A DNA stretch of 64,000 nucleotides from Antedon mediterranea (GCF_964355755.1 NC_092678.1:4808922-4872921), one strand, 5' to 3'; shown: positions 45,615 to 57,330, counted from the stretch's first letter. Notes: generated by a model not told the origin, from the sequence alone. Translations and numbers: made by a program.

Positions 45615-46060
45615 TGAAATGCAGATCACTTCAAGTCGTTCATCCTCAAGTCGTGCGTTCTCAAGTCATTCATCATCCAGTTGTTCGTCCTCAAGTCGTT
45701 CATCATTAAGTCGTTCATTTTTCAAGTCGTTTATCTTAAAGTCGTTCAATCTCAAGTCGTTCGTCATTAAGTCGTTCGTCCTCAAGTCAATTGTCCCCAA
45801 GTCGTTCATCATCAAGTCGTTCGTCCTCAAGTCGTACGTTCTTAAGTCGTTCGTCTTTAAGTCGTTCGTCTTTAAGTCGTTCGTCTTTAAGTCGTTCGTC
45901 TTTAAGTCGTTCATCATTAAGTCGTTCGTCCTCAAGTCAATTGTTCCCAAGTCGTTCATCATCAAGTCGTTCGTCCTCAAGTCGTACGTTCTTCAGTCGT
46001 TCGTCTTTAAGTCGTTCATCATTAGGTCGTTCGTCCTCAAATCATTCTCGTTCTCCCCCT
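45615..46060. repeat. 15-bp minisatellite (AAGTCGTTCGTCNTN)
   Basis: About 29 units of AAGTCGTTCGTCYTY and variants, with a repeated higher-order block (45779-45850 against 45931-46000). As 15 is a multiple of three, frames stay open on both strands: KSFVF-type on plus, NDLKT-type on minus. An ORF of 200 codons spans it, but its non-repetitive start has no recognised domain. Confidence 0.85.
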
Positions 46061-46079
46061 CCAATAACACTAGGCTAGG

Positions 46080-47380
46080 TTATGTTACTTACTGTTCCTG
46101 AAGCTGCTACATATAGGCAATAATGCGGCATTATTAGGCCAATGTATATGTCTGACTAAGAGGGGCTTCTAATACTGATATGAAATATTATGTACTTGAT
46201 GCTAACGTTATGTTTTAATTTTGTTGATTTTTAAATGTTCGTTTTGTGTCATTTCTTTTCAGGGGTGTAGGCCTACAAGGAGATACAAACAAGGAGGATG
46301 AATCTAGAATTATATATACTTTCTTGCGCCACAAGAAAACAAACATTGTTTTGCATCTTAAAGACAACTAGAGACTTTAAACTGAACAACACAGCAAAAA
46401 TATTCCACTAAGTTGCTGTTCTTCGATCATCATTCATACTTTGGAAGCTTTTACAAAAGATAACAATTTACCTACGACTATATGAACGTTTGCATAGCGA
46501 AATTGATTTTGGGCATGAGGACAATCAAAGCATATTGATCGAAACGTCAAGAACCTAATGAACATATAAACAAATAATATTATTCAATAACATTTGTGTA
46601 TACTGTATAAGATGGTCCCAACAACTAGTGTATAAAAATTATTCTTAAATAAAACAAGTAGAATAGCTAAATTTCGACCCTTTTATTTGTTGACGTGACT
46701 GGATACTAACACAAAATATGATCATAAACAAGTAACCTGCGAAAGGTTAGGGGTCAAAGTTATTGCAAGTGACCTCTGACCTTTAACCCATAACCGTCGA
46801 CAGGCTACTTGTCTACAGTCTACTTGTACTTGGATGCTACTATACGTGGACGCAAGCTAATGCAAAATATGAATTGTCTAGTATAAACATTTTTAAAAAC
46901 CAAATTTAATTTTAAAACCAATTTATTTCTGGATATTTATTAAGTTCATACAATAGTTTTATAAAATTATGTCATGTCACATTTAGCCTCCATATAAATT
47001 TTGCATAAAATCTTGGCAATTCAAAGCAACATTAAAACATGATGCGTTCACTTCCATAAAGATTATTTAAAAATGTGAATAACAATACTTAAGTAATTAA
47101 CTTCTAAATAAAATCTAACTAATGATTGTCGACGCTAAAAAAAATCCTTATGTAGAAAAGTGCATTAAGTTAGGACAGTAACAAGTAGTGTTACGTGTCT
47201 ATGTTAAGGCTGCAGTAATTAAGTAAAGATACAGTATTAATTGTAATTAGAATGTTTAGATTTAAGATATACAACTTTAAGATGATAAAATGACTAAAAA
47301 ATACATTTTTATATTCTATAAATACCTTTTTAAAAATACTAGAATGTCACTAAAGATAAATGTACAATAGAATACTGTCT
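46080..47380. other. Intergenic / likely 3' UTR of the downstream minus-strand gene
   Basis: AT-rich. No exon. Sequence immediately below 47381 follows the stop codon of the UDP-galactose transporter and is probably its 3' UTR. CATGAGGACAATC...GATCGAAACGTC near 46513-46547 is a retroelement-like motif. Confidence 0.45.
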
Positions 47381-50300
47381 TTACTTAGATTGAGTTGAGT
47401 TGGCTCGGCCATATAAATATATTGCTAACATAACCAAACTAGCTCCAATTGAAAACTGCAGGTTTAAGGTGAAGTTGAAAAAATAAACGGACGCCAACGT
47501 AGATAAAATAATACTAAAAGATGTCGCAAAACCTTTCAATATATTATCAGCGTATTTAACAACTACGGCCACGAGAAGTCCACCGAGAGCTTGCAGACCG
47601 ATCACTAACCAAACATAGTGGGTATAGCCATAAAAGAAGCCTTTCTCCTCAATAGCACTACCATCTTTCAACCACATTGCTCCTAAACCAAGAATAGCTC
47701 CTAGTAGGCCTAGTTGAATATTTCGTAGCCAGAGAGATGTTTGCGATCCCTTCAAGATTTTTTCAAAATAAACTCCTGCGAAGCCTGAAGAAATACAAGA
47801 GGCTATAACAGCGAGTAAACCCAGGAGTGGACTTTGTTCGGTGTGTATAGCCTCTCCAGCACGCTTGCTTGGGTCCGTAGGTTGAACTTGTACGATTGCG
47901 ACTCCGATAAAAAGAAGCAACAAAGCGAACCATTGACCCCATACTAAAGAACGTTTAAGCATAAGTACGGAAAATAACGCTGTTGTTAAAATCTTCAGTT
48001 GATATGAAACCTGAAAATAAAATAATATACATGGTTGGAATATTTGAATAATAAATTATGTATCAATTTTGTTTTATATTAAGCGGTCAATCCATTTTTT
48101 TTACCGCAGATTGTATTATTATTATTATTATGTTAGCAGAAGGTCATTTGGTCAACTGTTATTTACAAACCCCTTTAAAACACTTTGTTTTAACAAATAT
48201 TTTATTAATTTTGACAGTGAATAGGACACAACTGATTTGCATCTAACTTGCATAAACGAGTATTTTCTGTTTAACTTGTTTATTGTTGTTTATGGTAATA
48301 AACATTTATTGTACAGACAATTAATAAATTTGACAAAAAAATTATAATAACTTTAAAGAACAATGATTGTGCTTAGTTTAATTGAAAATTAAAATAATTA
48401 AATCTTTTATAACAGACAGGAAATCTCTTAATATTTAACAGGAAGTTACAGCAGTGCAGTATGGGATACCAACTTCCTGCACGAGTTGGCCACATCCCAA
48501 CAAAAAACATTAAACATACAGATACAAATTTCCCAACATTGACATACTGTACTGTAGACATGCCTTTTCTTTTGAGGTGAGCGAGTGCAATCACTCGCCT
48601 AACACACTCCTAAAATGCCCTTGAGGTGAGCGAGTGCAATCACTCACCTAACACACTCCTAAACTGCCCTTGAGGTGAGCGAGTGCAATCACTCACCTAA
48701 TACACTCCTAAACTGCCCTTGAGGTGAGCGAGTGCAATCACTCACCTAACACACTCCTAAACTGCCCTTGAGGTGAGCGAGTGCAATCACTCACCTAACA
48801 CACTCCTAAACTGCCCTTGAGGTGAGCGAGTGCAATCACTCACCTAACACACTCCTAAACTGCCCTTGAGGTGAGCGAGTGCAATCACTCACCTAACACA
48901 CTCCTAAACTGCCCTTGAGGTGAGCGAGTGCGATCACTCACCTAACACACTCCTAAACTGCCCTTGATGTGAGCGAGTGCAATCACTCACCTAACACACT
49001 CCTAAACTGCCCTTGAGGTGAGCGAGTGCAATCACTCACCTAACAGTAACACACTCCTAAACTGCCCTGGAGGTGAGCGAGTGCAATCACTCACCTAACA
49101 CACTCCTAAACTGCCCTTGAGGTGAGCGAGTGCAATCACTCACCTAACACACTCCTAAACTGCCCTTGAGGTGAGCAAGTGCAATCACTCACCTAACACA
49201 CTCCTAAACTGCCTTTGAGGTGAGCGAGTGCAATCACTCACCTAACACACTCCTAAACTGCCCTTGAGGTGAGCGAGTGCGATCACTCACCTAACACACT
49301 CCTAAACTGCCCTTGAGGTGAGCGAGTGCAATCACTCACCTAACACACTCCTAAACTGCCCTTGAGGTGAGCGAGTGCGATCACTCACCTAACACACTCC
49401 TAAACTGCCCTTGAGGTGAGCGAGTGCAATCACTCACCTAACACACTCCTAAACTGCCCTTGAGGTGAGCGAGTGCAATCACTCACCTAACACACTCCTA
49501 AACTGCCCTTGAGGTGAGCGAGTGCGATCACTCACCTAACACACTCCTAAACTGCCCTTGAGGTGAGCGAGTGCGATCACTCACCTAACACACTCCTAAA
49601 CTGCCCTTGATGTGAGCGAGTGCAATCACTCACCTAACACACTCCTAAACTGCCCTTGAGGTGAGCGAGTGCAATCACTCACCTAACACACTCCTAAACT
49701 GCCCTTGAGGTGAGCGAGTGCGATCACTCACCTAACACACTCCTAAACTGCCCTTGAGGTGAGCGAGTGCGATCACTCACCTAACACACTCCTAAACTGC
49801 CCTTGAGGTGAGCGAGTGCAATCACTCACCTAACACACTCCTAAACTGCCCTTGAGGTGAGCGAGTGCAATCACTCACCTAACACACTCCTAAACTGCCC
49901 TTGAGGTGAGCGAGTGCGATCACTCACCTAACACACTCCTAAACTGCCCTTGAGGAGTGCGATTTACAACACGCTTAAATTTCATAAACTTCTACACACC
50001 CAAATACAAACGGCACACTTTACAGCATCCCTGAATGTATTAAGGAGTGCAATTTATACAACTTTATAAACTTGTCAATATATCACCCACTATACGACCC
50101 CGGGAGAGGTGCGTCATTTACAAATATTAAATTACTGACGCAGGGGTGAGTCAAAAAACCTAGATGGTAAGTCACATCAATAAACAAGGTGTGTCAATGT
50201 CCGTCACTTTACAACCCCCCATATCATAATCAATATGGTCACAGTGCGTCAAAGTCACCTAATGATAAGTCACATTTTTTATGCATGGGTGCGTTATTCA

Positions 50301-50904
50301 TAAGGTATGACACACATCGGACAAATGACGCACCTCTCCCATGGGTCATATAGTGGGTCATACAATTGACAAGTGCATTACTGTACTGTCTTTTCTCCCC
50401 ATGGACATTTCCCCAGGGACGTTTCGATAGGGATTTTTCCATAGGGACGTTTCTCCAGGGTCTCTTCTCCAGGGTCTTTCCCCAGGATCTCTTCTCCAGG
50501 GTCTTTTCCAAGGGCCTTTTCTCCAGGGTCTTATATAATTCATTGTCTTTCAAACCTTACCTGAAATGTTGCAGCACTTAGATTAGATACAGCGACAAAG
50601 AGCAAGTTATTCTGAAGCATATAAATAAATGCTGGGACAGCTACTTTTAAAGTATCCAATGGTTGGTCTATAATGTTTTGTTTAAGATAACGTCCAAGCT
50701 CCACAGGCCTGAATTTATGCTCCACAAGCAAGATAATGAGACACGTAGTCATTTTAACGGCTTCTGTGACGACGACCGCAGTTGTTGAGAAGTACATATC
50801 ACCTGGTAGGTTACGTGTGTATCGCATTGTTAAAATTAAGAGACAGTTCTGAAAGACGAGTAGAACCAGACTGACGTACTTCATGTTAAACCAAGCTGAA
50901 TTGC
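47381..50904 (-). CDS. SLC35A2: UDP-galactose transporter (SLC35A2-like), two readable coding exons
   Basis: Golgi multi-pass antiporter importing UDP-galactose in exchange for UMP, for glycan synthesis. Exon 50904-50561 (minus; acceptor CTTCAG, donor CAG|GTAAGG) encodes [28 protein letters not shown] and AATFQ. Exon 48010-47381 (acceptor TTTTCAG) encodes [48 protein letters not shown] and the stop. Phase 0 at the join. TLPGD-like, YFEKILKGS and GFF-GYT residues favour A2 over the UDP-GlcNAc transporter A3. From the first Met at 50884 it has 317 residues. Family members are usually somewhat longer, and the exon is open upstream (NSAWFN), so a further 5' exon with the true start is likely but not found. 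The 2.55-kb intron contains the 49-bp satellite. Confidence 0.93.
48573..49967. repeat. 49-bp satellite in the SLC35A2-like intron, about 28 units
   Basis: Unit begins CTTGAGGTGAGCGAGTG and ends CTCCTAAACTGCC. Copies are almost identical, the main variant being CAATCAC or CGATCAC. Each unit can form a hairpin (AGGTGAG-CGAGTG against CACTCACCT). On the gene's sense strand each unit presents TTAG|GTGAGTG, a near-consensus splice donor. Confidence 0.95.
50385..50540. repeat. Short minisatellite (TTCTCCAGGGTC units)
   Basis: Degenerate 12-15 bp units of TTTCTCCAGGGTC type inside the SLC35A2-like intron near its upstream exon. The ORFs over it on both strands are repeat artefacts. Confidence 0.75.
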
Positions 50905-50999
50905 CTGAAGAAAAATAATATAAATATGATAATAAAACATTTAAAAAAAAGAATTTATAAACTGTTCTGTGATATTATATAATGATAAACAAGGCCATA

Positions 51000-51208
51000 T
51001 TGATGACTGCAGTCGTGTGCTTAGTGTTTATCGACCGACCGACCAACCTACCAACCAACTGACCGAAATTACTGAACATGTTTAAAAATGTTGAAATGTT
51101 TAAAAACAGTTATATTTTTTTAATTTACATGTGCGTAGCCTGTCACTTTTGACGTGCTCGTATAACGTAATTTCGAGTTGAAAAGTAAGTCAAGAAAACA
51201 GAAATCGG
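51000..51208. other. 5' portion of the dispersed repeat preceding the triplication
   Basis: CGACCGACCGACCAACC near 51030 and GTCACTTTTGACGTGCTCG near 51140 also belong to the repeat family seen at 33125-33625 (mirror GAGCACGTCTAAAGTGAC). Confidence 0.5.
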
Positions 51209-52831
51209 GCAAAAAGAGTGCGCAAAACATTTAACGCGCAGTGCGCGCGCAAAAATCTGCACACTCATGGCAATTTTGTAAACGCTTAAAATTGCCTGAA
51301 ACGTACTCTTATTTCATCGAAAATAAATTTGGAAAATTTTAAGCGCGCGTACGCATGCGTTACATGCGCTACGCACTGTATTGCCATATGATGATTTATG
51401 CCCTGAAATTTATGAGTACCAAATTTTATTTAATTGTGATTCATGGTTGTGAAGATATGATTACAAACGTGATTTCGTTAAATCGTGCGTAGACCGCGTA
51501 ATTTTTTATTGCGCACCGTGAAAACATAACCACATCCTGGCCATAAGGAATATACTGTGAAAAATTGACTTAGCTAGATTAAACTGATATCAAGATAAGG
51601 TCAGAAAGCGATAAAACGCATAGTGATACCGGACCGACAGACCGACCGACCGACATAGTGAACTATTGAGTCGCTTCCACGCGACTAAAAATAACACTGT
51701 AGTTTATATATTTAAGTACAATATTTTTATTTATTTTATTTCATCATCAGCAAAAAGAGTGCGCAAAACATTTAACGCGCAGTGCGCGCGCAAAAATCTG
51801 CACACTCATGGCAATTTTGTAAACGCTTAAAATTGCCTGAAACGTACTCTTATTTCATCGAAAATAAATTTGGAAAATTTTAAGCGCGCGTACGCATGCG
51901 TTACATGCGCTACGCACTGTATTGCCATATGATGATTTATGCCCTGAAATTTATGAGTACCAAATTTTATTTAATTGTGATTCATGGTTGTGAAGATATG
52001 ATTACAAACGTGATTTCGTTAAATCGTGCGTAGACCGCGTAATTTTTTATTGCGCACCGTGAAAACATAACCACATCCTGGCCATAAGGAATATACTGTG
52101 AAAAATTGACTTAGCTAGATTAAACTGATATCAAGATAAGGTCAGAAAGCGATAAAACGCATAGTGATACCGGACCGACAGACCGACCGACCGACATAGT
52201 GAACTATTGAGTCGCTTCCACGCGACTAAAAATAACACTGTAGTTTATATATTTAAGTACAATATTTTTATTTATTTTATTTCATCATCAGCAAAAAGAG
52301 TGCGCAAAACATTTAACGCGCAGTGCGCGCGCAAAAATCTGCACACTCATGGCAATTTTGTAAACGCTTAAAATTGCCTGAAACGTACTCTTATTTCATC
52401 GAAAATAAATTTGGAAAATTTTAAGCGCGCGTACGCATGCGTTACATGCGCTACGCACTGTATTGCCATATGATGATTTATGCCCTGAAATTTATGAGTA
52501 CCAAATTTTATTTAATTGTGATTCATGGTTGTGAAGATATGATTACAAACGTGATTTCGTTAAATCGTGCGTAGACCGCGTAATTTTTTATTGCGCACCG
52601 TGAAAACATAACCACATCCTGGCCATAAGGAATATACTGTGAAAAATTGACTTAGCTAGATTAAACTGATATCAAGATAAGGTCAGAAAGCGATAAAACG
52701 CATAGTGATACCGGACCGACAGACCGACCGACCGACATAGTGAACTATTGAGTCGCTTCCACGCGACTAAAAATAACACTGTAGTTTATATATTTAAGTA
52801 CAATATTTTTATTTATTTTATTTCATCATCA
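51209..52831 (+). repeat. 541-bp unit in three near-identical tandem copies
   Basis: GCAAAAAGAGTGCGCAAAAC occurs at 51209, 51750 and 52291, exactly 541 bp apart. Units look identical over hundreds of bases, so the amplification is recent or being homogenised. Each unit ends with a CGACAGACCGACCGACC tract, a small hairpin (AGTCGC-TTCCAC-GCGACT) and an AT-rich tail. CG-rich stretches (GCGCGCGCA, GCGCGCGTACGCATGCG) stand out from the AT-rich background. No ORF. Confidence 0.95.
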
Positions 52832-52839
52832 GCCTACAG

Positions 52840-53588
52840 TGACCATACATCACCATTAACAGGGTTGAAAGACACAAAATATAATATAATGTACAAGCAA
52901 AAATCGAAAAAAAAAAAAACTATTCAAGTTATTCAAACAAGTTCTTGATAATGTTGGAATGGTCAGACAAGCCTTCATTAACAACTCGAAGGCCAGCTTA
53001 TTTTGAATCGGCACTATTTATTATATGTCATCTAGAACACTTAGAGTCAGATTAAATTTGTATACTATAAAAATCAACAGATATCAAGACAAAATTTAGA
53101 TACAGTATTAGTGACATTAAACAAAACCTTATGATGGAAACAAGCAAGCGAACCAAAAAAAATATCAACAGATCCATCAACTTTACATAGTGAGTGGTAT
53201 AACTTAGGCAAACGATTAACAAAATCATTTTTTTTTAGTAATATTTACCCTCCCCCTTGATTTGGAAAATAAAACCGGATTACGCAATTGATGAAACAAA
53301 AATAGGAAAGTACACTTCAAAATTATCATGAAAAATTGAGTTCAAAAGGAAAAATTAAATCAAATAACTTACGCCTATCCACTAAATTAATAAATAAAAC
53401 CAAATTTACATGTGTAAAATGGACAAATTGCAAAAGTTGCACACTTAACCTAGAATAGAAAACTGGGCAAGAGAAATAGAGTTGAAAATAAAACTGCAGA
53501 ATTCAAGATTCGACCTAACTGAAGATTTGTATAAAATAACTAAAGGCTTTTTATCATTAATATTGCTTGTTTTTGAGTGTTTTTATGT
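52840..53588. other. AT-rich sequence without recognisable gene
   Basis: No supported exon, inverted repeat or array. Confidence 0.4.
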
Positions 53589-54159
53589 TTATAAAAGGAA
53601 ACCCAAAAGTCTATTGCATTTAGAGACTATAAAATCAATATGTTTACAAAAATTTAATGAACTATCTAAAAAAATACCAAAATCTTTGTGAACAAAACAC
53701 TCTTTCAAGTAAAATATTATTAATAAAAAGTCAAAATAGATGAGTTTTTTCTTAAGAGTAAAAGACATTGATTTGCATTTAGAGGCATTGACTGACATAT
53801 TTATGTATTCCAAGTGTCGCACCAGTGAATGAGTCTTGTAACAACATATCATTTAAGGTTTGTACAGACTTAAATAATTTAATACGTGTCAGCAAACATA
53901 AGAACATTAGAATGACGAGGAACAAAAGAAAAATCATTGATAAAAATAAAACAAAAGAAGCCCCAAAATAGACAGGTACGGCAGATAAAACTGGAAGCCA
54001 TTCAGACGTGTTGCCATCAAAAGTTACTCTCTGAAACCTGCTCGATAAATAACTTGTACAACATAAAATAAGATAATGATTTAAGCCAAATTATTGGAGT
54101 TTTAAAAAGAGCAACTTATGGGAGACCCTGTCAAAGGCTTTTGCCATACTGTATCTGTA
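53589..54159 (-). pseudogene. Non-LTR retrotransposon reverse transcriptase (element Y, 3' portion)
   Basis: Minus strand. From 54150 down: MAKAFDRVSHKLLFLKLQ (motif A), then across shifts SRFQRVTFDGNTSEWLPV, INDFSFVPRHSNVLMFADT (motif C region, degenerate), NMSVNASKCKSMSFTLKKK, and KDFGIFLDSSLNFCKHIDF, SKCNRLLGF. Multiple stops and frameshifts. Continues upstream at 55215-55620 on the far side of the inserted element. Confidence 0.8.
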
Positions 54160-55214
54160 CAGGGGCGGACCCAGGGTGTTGCCCGGGCCCGGGCAACACC
54201 CTTAAATTCATACTAAATGTTTCTGCCATTAAATAAAATTGAGTCCCATTTCACCGTATACAATATCTATATTTATACGTTATAGAAGTCCAGACTTGGC
54301 AGAATGCATACATTATGAAAATTATTAGGTTCACCACTAGTGGTGAACCTACTGTAATGTTTCAAATTCCGTGAGATTTTAATGCTCAAGTTGAGTTCTT
54401 GGAAGTTTTGGAATCCTTAGGACTAGTAGAATTCATTGCAACTGGGGGCCAATTTTTCCAGACCCTATTTTGGCTGCCATCTTAGATTTCAAAATGGCCC
54501 AAATTTTTTACTCAAAACTGATAGTAGCTCCTATTGTAAATCATGTACGAAAATAAATAGCATGGCAACCATAATTTGATGATTAAATACATAAATGCAT
54601 ACATTATATACGTTTTTAATGGCGGTCATCTTGGAATCCAATATGGCTGCCATATGCTATTATTATAAATTGTACCATTGGACTGATTTTAAACAACACT
54701 TTTTTACCGTCTATAGTGGATAAATAAAAATTTAGCATTTAATTCAAAATAATAGGCCTACTGTACAATTTGACGTTTTGCTCAATATATTTATAGCAGC
54801 AGCTTCATATTTTTGTATAACTTTTTAAAATTATTGATAATTAATTTGCATTAATTGATTACAGTTATTAGAATTTATTACCATACCAGAAGTACCTTCA
54901 TCGGGGACTTTCTCGTGACGTTTGCATTGAATGAAAACAAAATTTATCCTAATGTTATCCATATGTTTTATTACCGGTGGAATAATATAGGCTACAATCC
55001 TTTGTTTGCTAGCGCACTATAGAGTGAGTGACATTTCCGGCGAACTACTGTAGAGGTGCAATTTATCATGAATACAGCAGTCATCTAGGGGTGTCATTTA
55101 ACCATTTGCTTCGCCACAGGCCCTACGATTGGGGTCCTATGGCTCAAATATTCAGTGTCTACAGCCTGGGACTCTTTGGGCTACCCTCTTAAAATAGTCC
55201 TGCGACAGCCCCTG
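54160..55214. mobile_element. 1,055-bp CAGGGG-ended DNA element inserted in element Y
   Basis: Ends CAGGGGCGGACCCAGG and GTCCTGCGACAGCCCCTG (inverted CAGGGGC-G). It is flanked by CTGTA on both sides (54155-54159, 55215-55219). The mirror empty site joins reverse transcriptase residues GQCEVDT upstream to MAKAFDRV downstream. Related to 42686-44239. It contains a perfect 26-bp palindrome at 54326-54351. No transposase. Superfamily uncertain: hAT-like ends, but a 5-bp duplication. Confidence 0.8.
54326..54351. repeat. Perfect 26-bp palindrome
   Basis: TAGGTTCACCACT followed by its exact reverse complement. Located inside the 54160-55214 element. Confidence 0.95.
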
Positions 55215-55620
55215 CTGTACATGTATCAACTTCGCATTGACCCTTTGCATTTATTGTATCATACGCATGTGACAACAGAACAGACAAATTGGTTTCACAA
55301 GACCTTCCTGGGTAAAATCTGTGTTGATGGTCACTAATAACTGGCGATATGATTACAAATTTGGTCATGTACTGTACAATACAGACAAAAGAATACAGTA
55401 GTAGGCAACAACGAAACTGGTCAATAATTGCGTACTGTACATCAGATTTAGAACCAGTTTAAAAATAGGGCACACGTTGGATTGCTTCCATTTTAACGGA
55501 AAACGTTCTTTAGAAATACATCTTTCAAATAAAATTTGACAGAAAGAAGAAAGAAGTTTGGCAGCTAAAGACAAAACAATATTACTTAGACCATCATTAC
55601 CTGAGGCCTTATGAGAATCA
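55215..55620 (-). pseudogene. Non-LTR element Y, 5' portion of the reverse transcriptase
   Basis: Minus strand: SLAAKLLSSFCQILFERCIS, ERFPLKWKQSNVCPIFK, then after a gap HQHRFYPGRSCETNLSVLL, AYDTINAKGQCEVDT. These are the fingers preceding motif A of a non-LTR reverse transcriptase (the WK-x-x-NV-PI-K and QHGF-x-GRSC-TNL motifs). Broken by shifts. Confidence 0.75.
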
Positions 55621-55991
55621 ATTCCATTAATGTGCTTTTCTATACCTCCTGATGAAACTCAAGTTTATAAAAGATTAGAAATATCTAAATCGTTATTATC
55701 AGGGCTAAAAACAGAATAAAAAATGTATTAAGTAAGTTGGCTTTGTTTTTTACAGTGTAAGCTGATTGATTATGAAATTGTAGTTCCGAAGGTATGTTAT
55801 TATTATTTTTTCTTGAGGATTTTATCCATGACCAAAAACATTCGGATACGATCTACAAAGACCTAAATATGTTAATTCTATGGATGTAAATTCTAAAAGT
55901 TTTAGGCATTTTCAATGTATTAGTAGTAGCTCTACATTTATCATTCTTTTTAGGTGAAAATAAATCAAATATGATGCAAGCAATTAACAGT

Positions 55992-56435
55992 GGTACCGTA
56001 AATCTTTTAATACTAGTAACCCTTCTTCTAATAGTAACCTACCTTATAAATCAATCTATTAATAACCCACTACTCTAATACAGTAGTAACCCATGGGGTT
56101 AATATTAGAGTCACAAAAACTATTGACAAAATAACATGAAGACTGGTCGTTTATGATGCAGCCGAATTTTGAAAATGAGGAGATAATGCATGTTGATCTC
56201 GGGAGTGGGAGAGGATTGAGTATTTTTGAGTTTATAAAATAAAGTTTGTTTATTCAGACTGTTTTATTATTTTGCTACAACAGTATGTATGATTTGCTGA
56301 CTGGAATAGTTGGGGTGGGTTACTATTTTTAAATGCCTAATTTAAGATTAGTTATAGTAACACACTACTTTAATAGTAACCCTCCTTCTAATAGTAACCC
56401 ACCCTCTAGCTTACAATTAGAAGATTTACGGTACC
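55992..56435. mobile_element. 444-bp MITE-like inverted repeat
   Basis: Ends GGTACCGTAAATCTTTTAAT and, inverted, GGTACCGTAAATCTTCTAAT. Inside both arms repeats of the AATAGTAACCC type (CTTCTAATAGTAACC) lie in opposite orders. No clear target duplication. Confidence 0.65.
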
Positions 56436-56750
56436 TACTTTAATAGTTATTTTTTATTTATTTTGTCAGAGGCACTAGAAAATATTATCTGCTTATACAA
56501 TTTTTTTTTTAAGCATACAGTGATGTACTCTAATTTTTAAAGTAAAATAAATATTAAATCAATAAGTTATATATTATTATTAAACAAGTTTCACACAACC
56601 TTCGAAATGTAATTATCATTTTTTTTTGTCTTTGTACTATGCTTTATGTATGGATTGTGTATGATGAATGAAAATAAAGAAAAAACTAATCAATATTATA
56701 GTATTAATTATTAATATTAGGCCTAGTTGTAAATTGTTGTTGTTTGTCAG

Positions 56751-56859
56751 GGTTCTGTCAATAAGTTTAAAGCGGGCATTGAGAAGGTCTGGTCTGGCCA
56801 CCATTTAAAGTTCTGCCCGTATAAGTCGGAAGAGGATGCTGTAATGTTTGAGATTCAAG
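56751..56859 (+). CDS. Candidate internal exon of an unrecognised gene
   Basis: A T-rich tract ends in TTTGTCAG (56750). The 109-nt stretch that follows is open in one frame only and ends CAAG|GTAAGA. It reads GSVNKFKAGIEKVWSGHHLK then FCPYKSEEDAVMFEIQ and a split Gly codon. Strong splice signals and protein-like composition suggest a real exon on the same strand as CHCHD4, about 1 kb upstream. No family recognised and no partner exons found; it could belong to a different gene or an alternative 5' exon. Confidence 0.4.
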
Positions 56860-57099
56860 GTAAGATAAATTAGTATTATTACTATTTAATATTAGTTAGT
56901 AATCTAGGCCCTATTTCTCTTAATAATCAATATATTATAATATTAATAATAAATAATCCAGTAAGTAATAATAGTATAGGCCTAGTATTAGTAAATTAGA
57001 ATTAGATAACAAGCTGACGGAGGGCTGACACCTAAGAACAATGGAAAACTATAGGATTTGACGCCACCAATCAATACACTATTGACAGCACTGTCAAGT

Positions 57100-57330
57100 T
57101 TGACACTCGCTTCAATTCATTCATCATGGTTCTGGTGGTAGAGCGAGTCTTCTCGGATAAGGACTATAAACCGTAGCCTAGGTCTCTAGCTCGTGTGCAC
57201 TTTAAAGAACCTACTAGGCCTATAGTACATCTTTCGAGACGAGTAGGGGGTTACCCCGGTGTATTAGTACGTCACAGCCACTGATCACCAACTGGGCCCT
57301 CTGGGAGACAAGTCTTTGACTGAACAGGTT
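57100..57330. repeat. Possible SINE core-like sequence
   Basis: GGATAAGGACTATAAACC, CTCGTGTGCACTTTAAAGAA and CGAGTAGGGGGTTACCCCGG resemble a conserved central block common in invertebrate SINEs. No pol III head or tail is identified here. Confidence 0.4.

Noticed and set aside
48573-49967. CRISPR-like direct repeats
   Set aside because: There are no unique spacers; the whole 49-bp unit is repeated and it sits in an intron of a spliced eukaryotic gene.
51600-52780. Helitron 3' end at each hairpin of the 541-bp units
   Set aside because: The hairpin AGTCGC...GCGACT followed by TAA is suggestive, but there is no 5' TC terminus, no CTRR at the usual distance and the units are joined head to tail.
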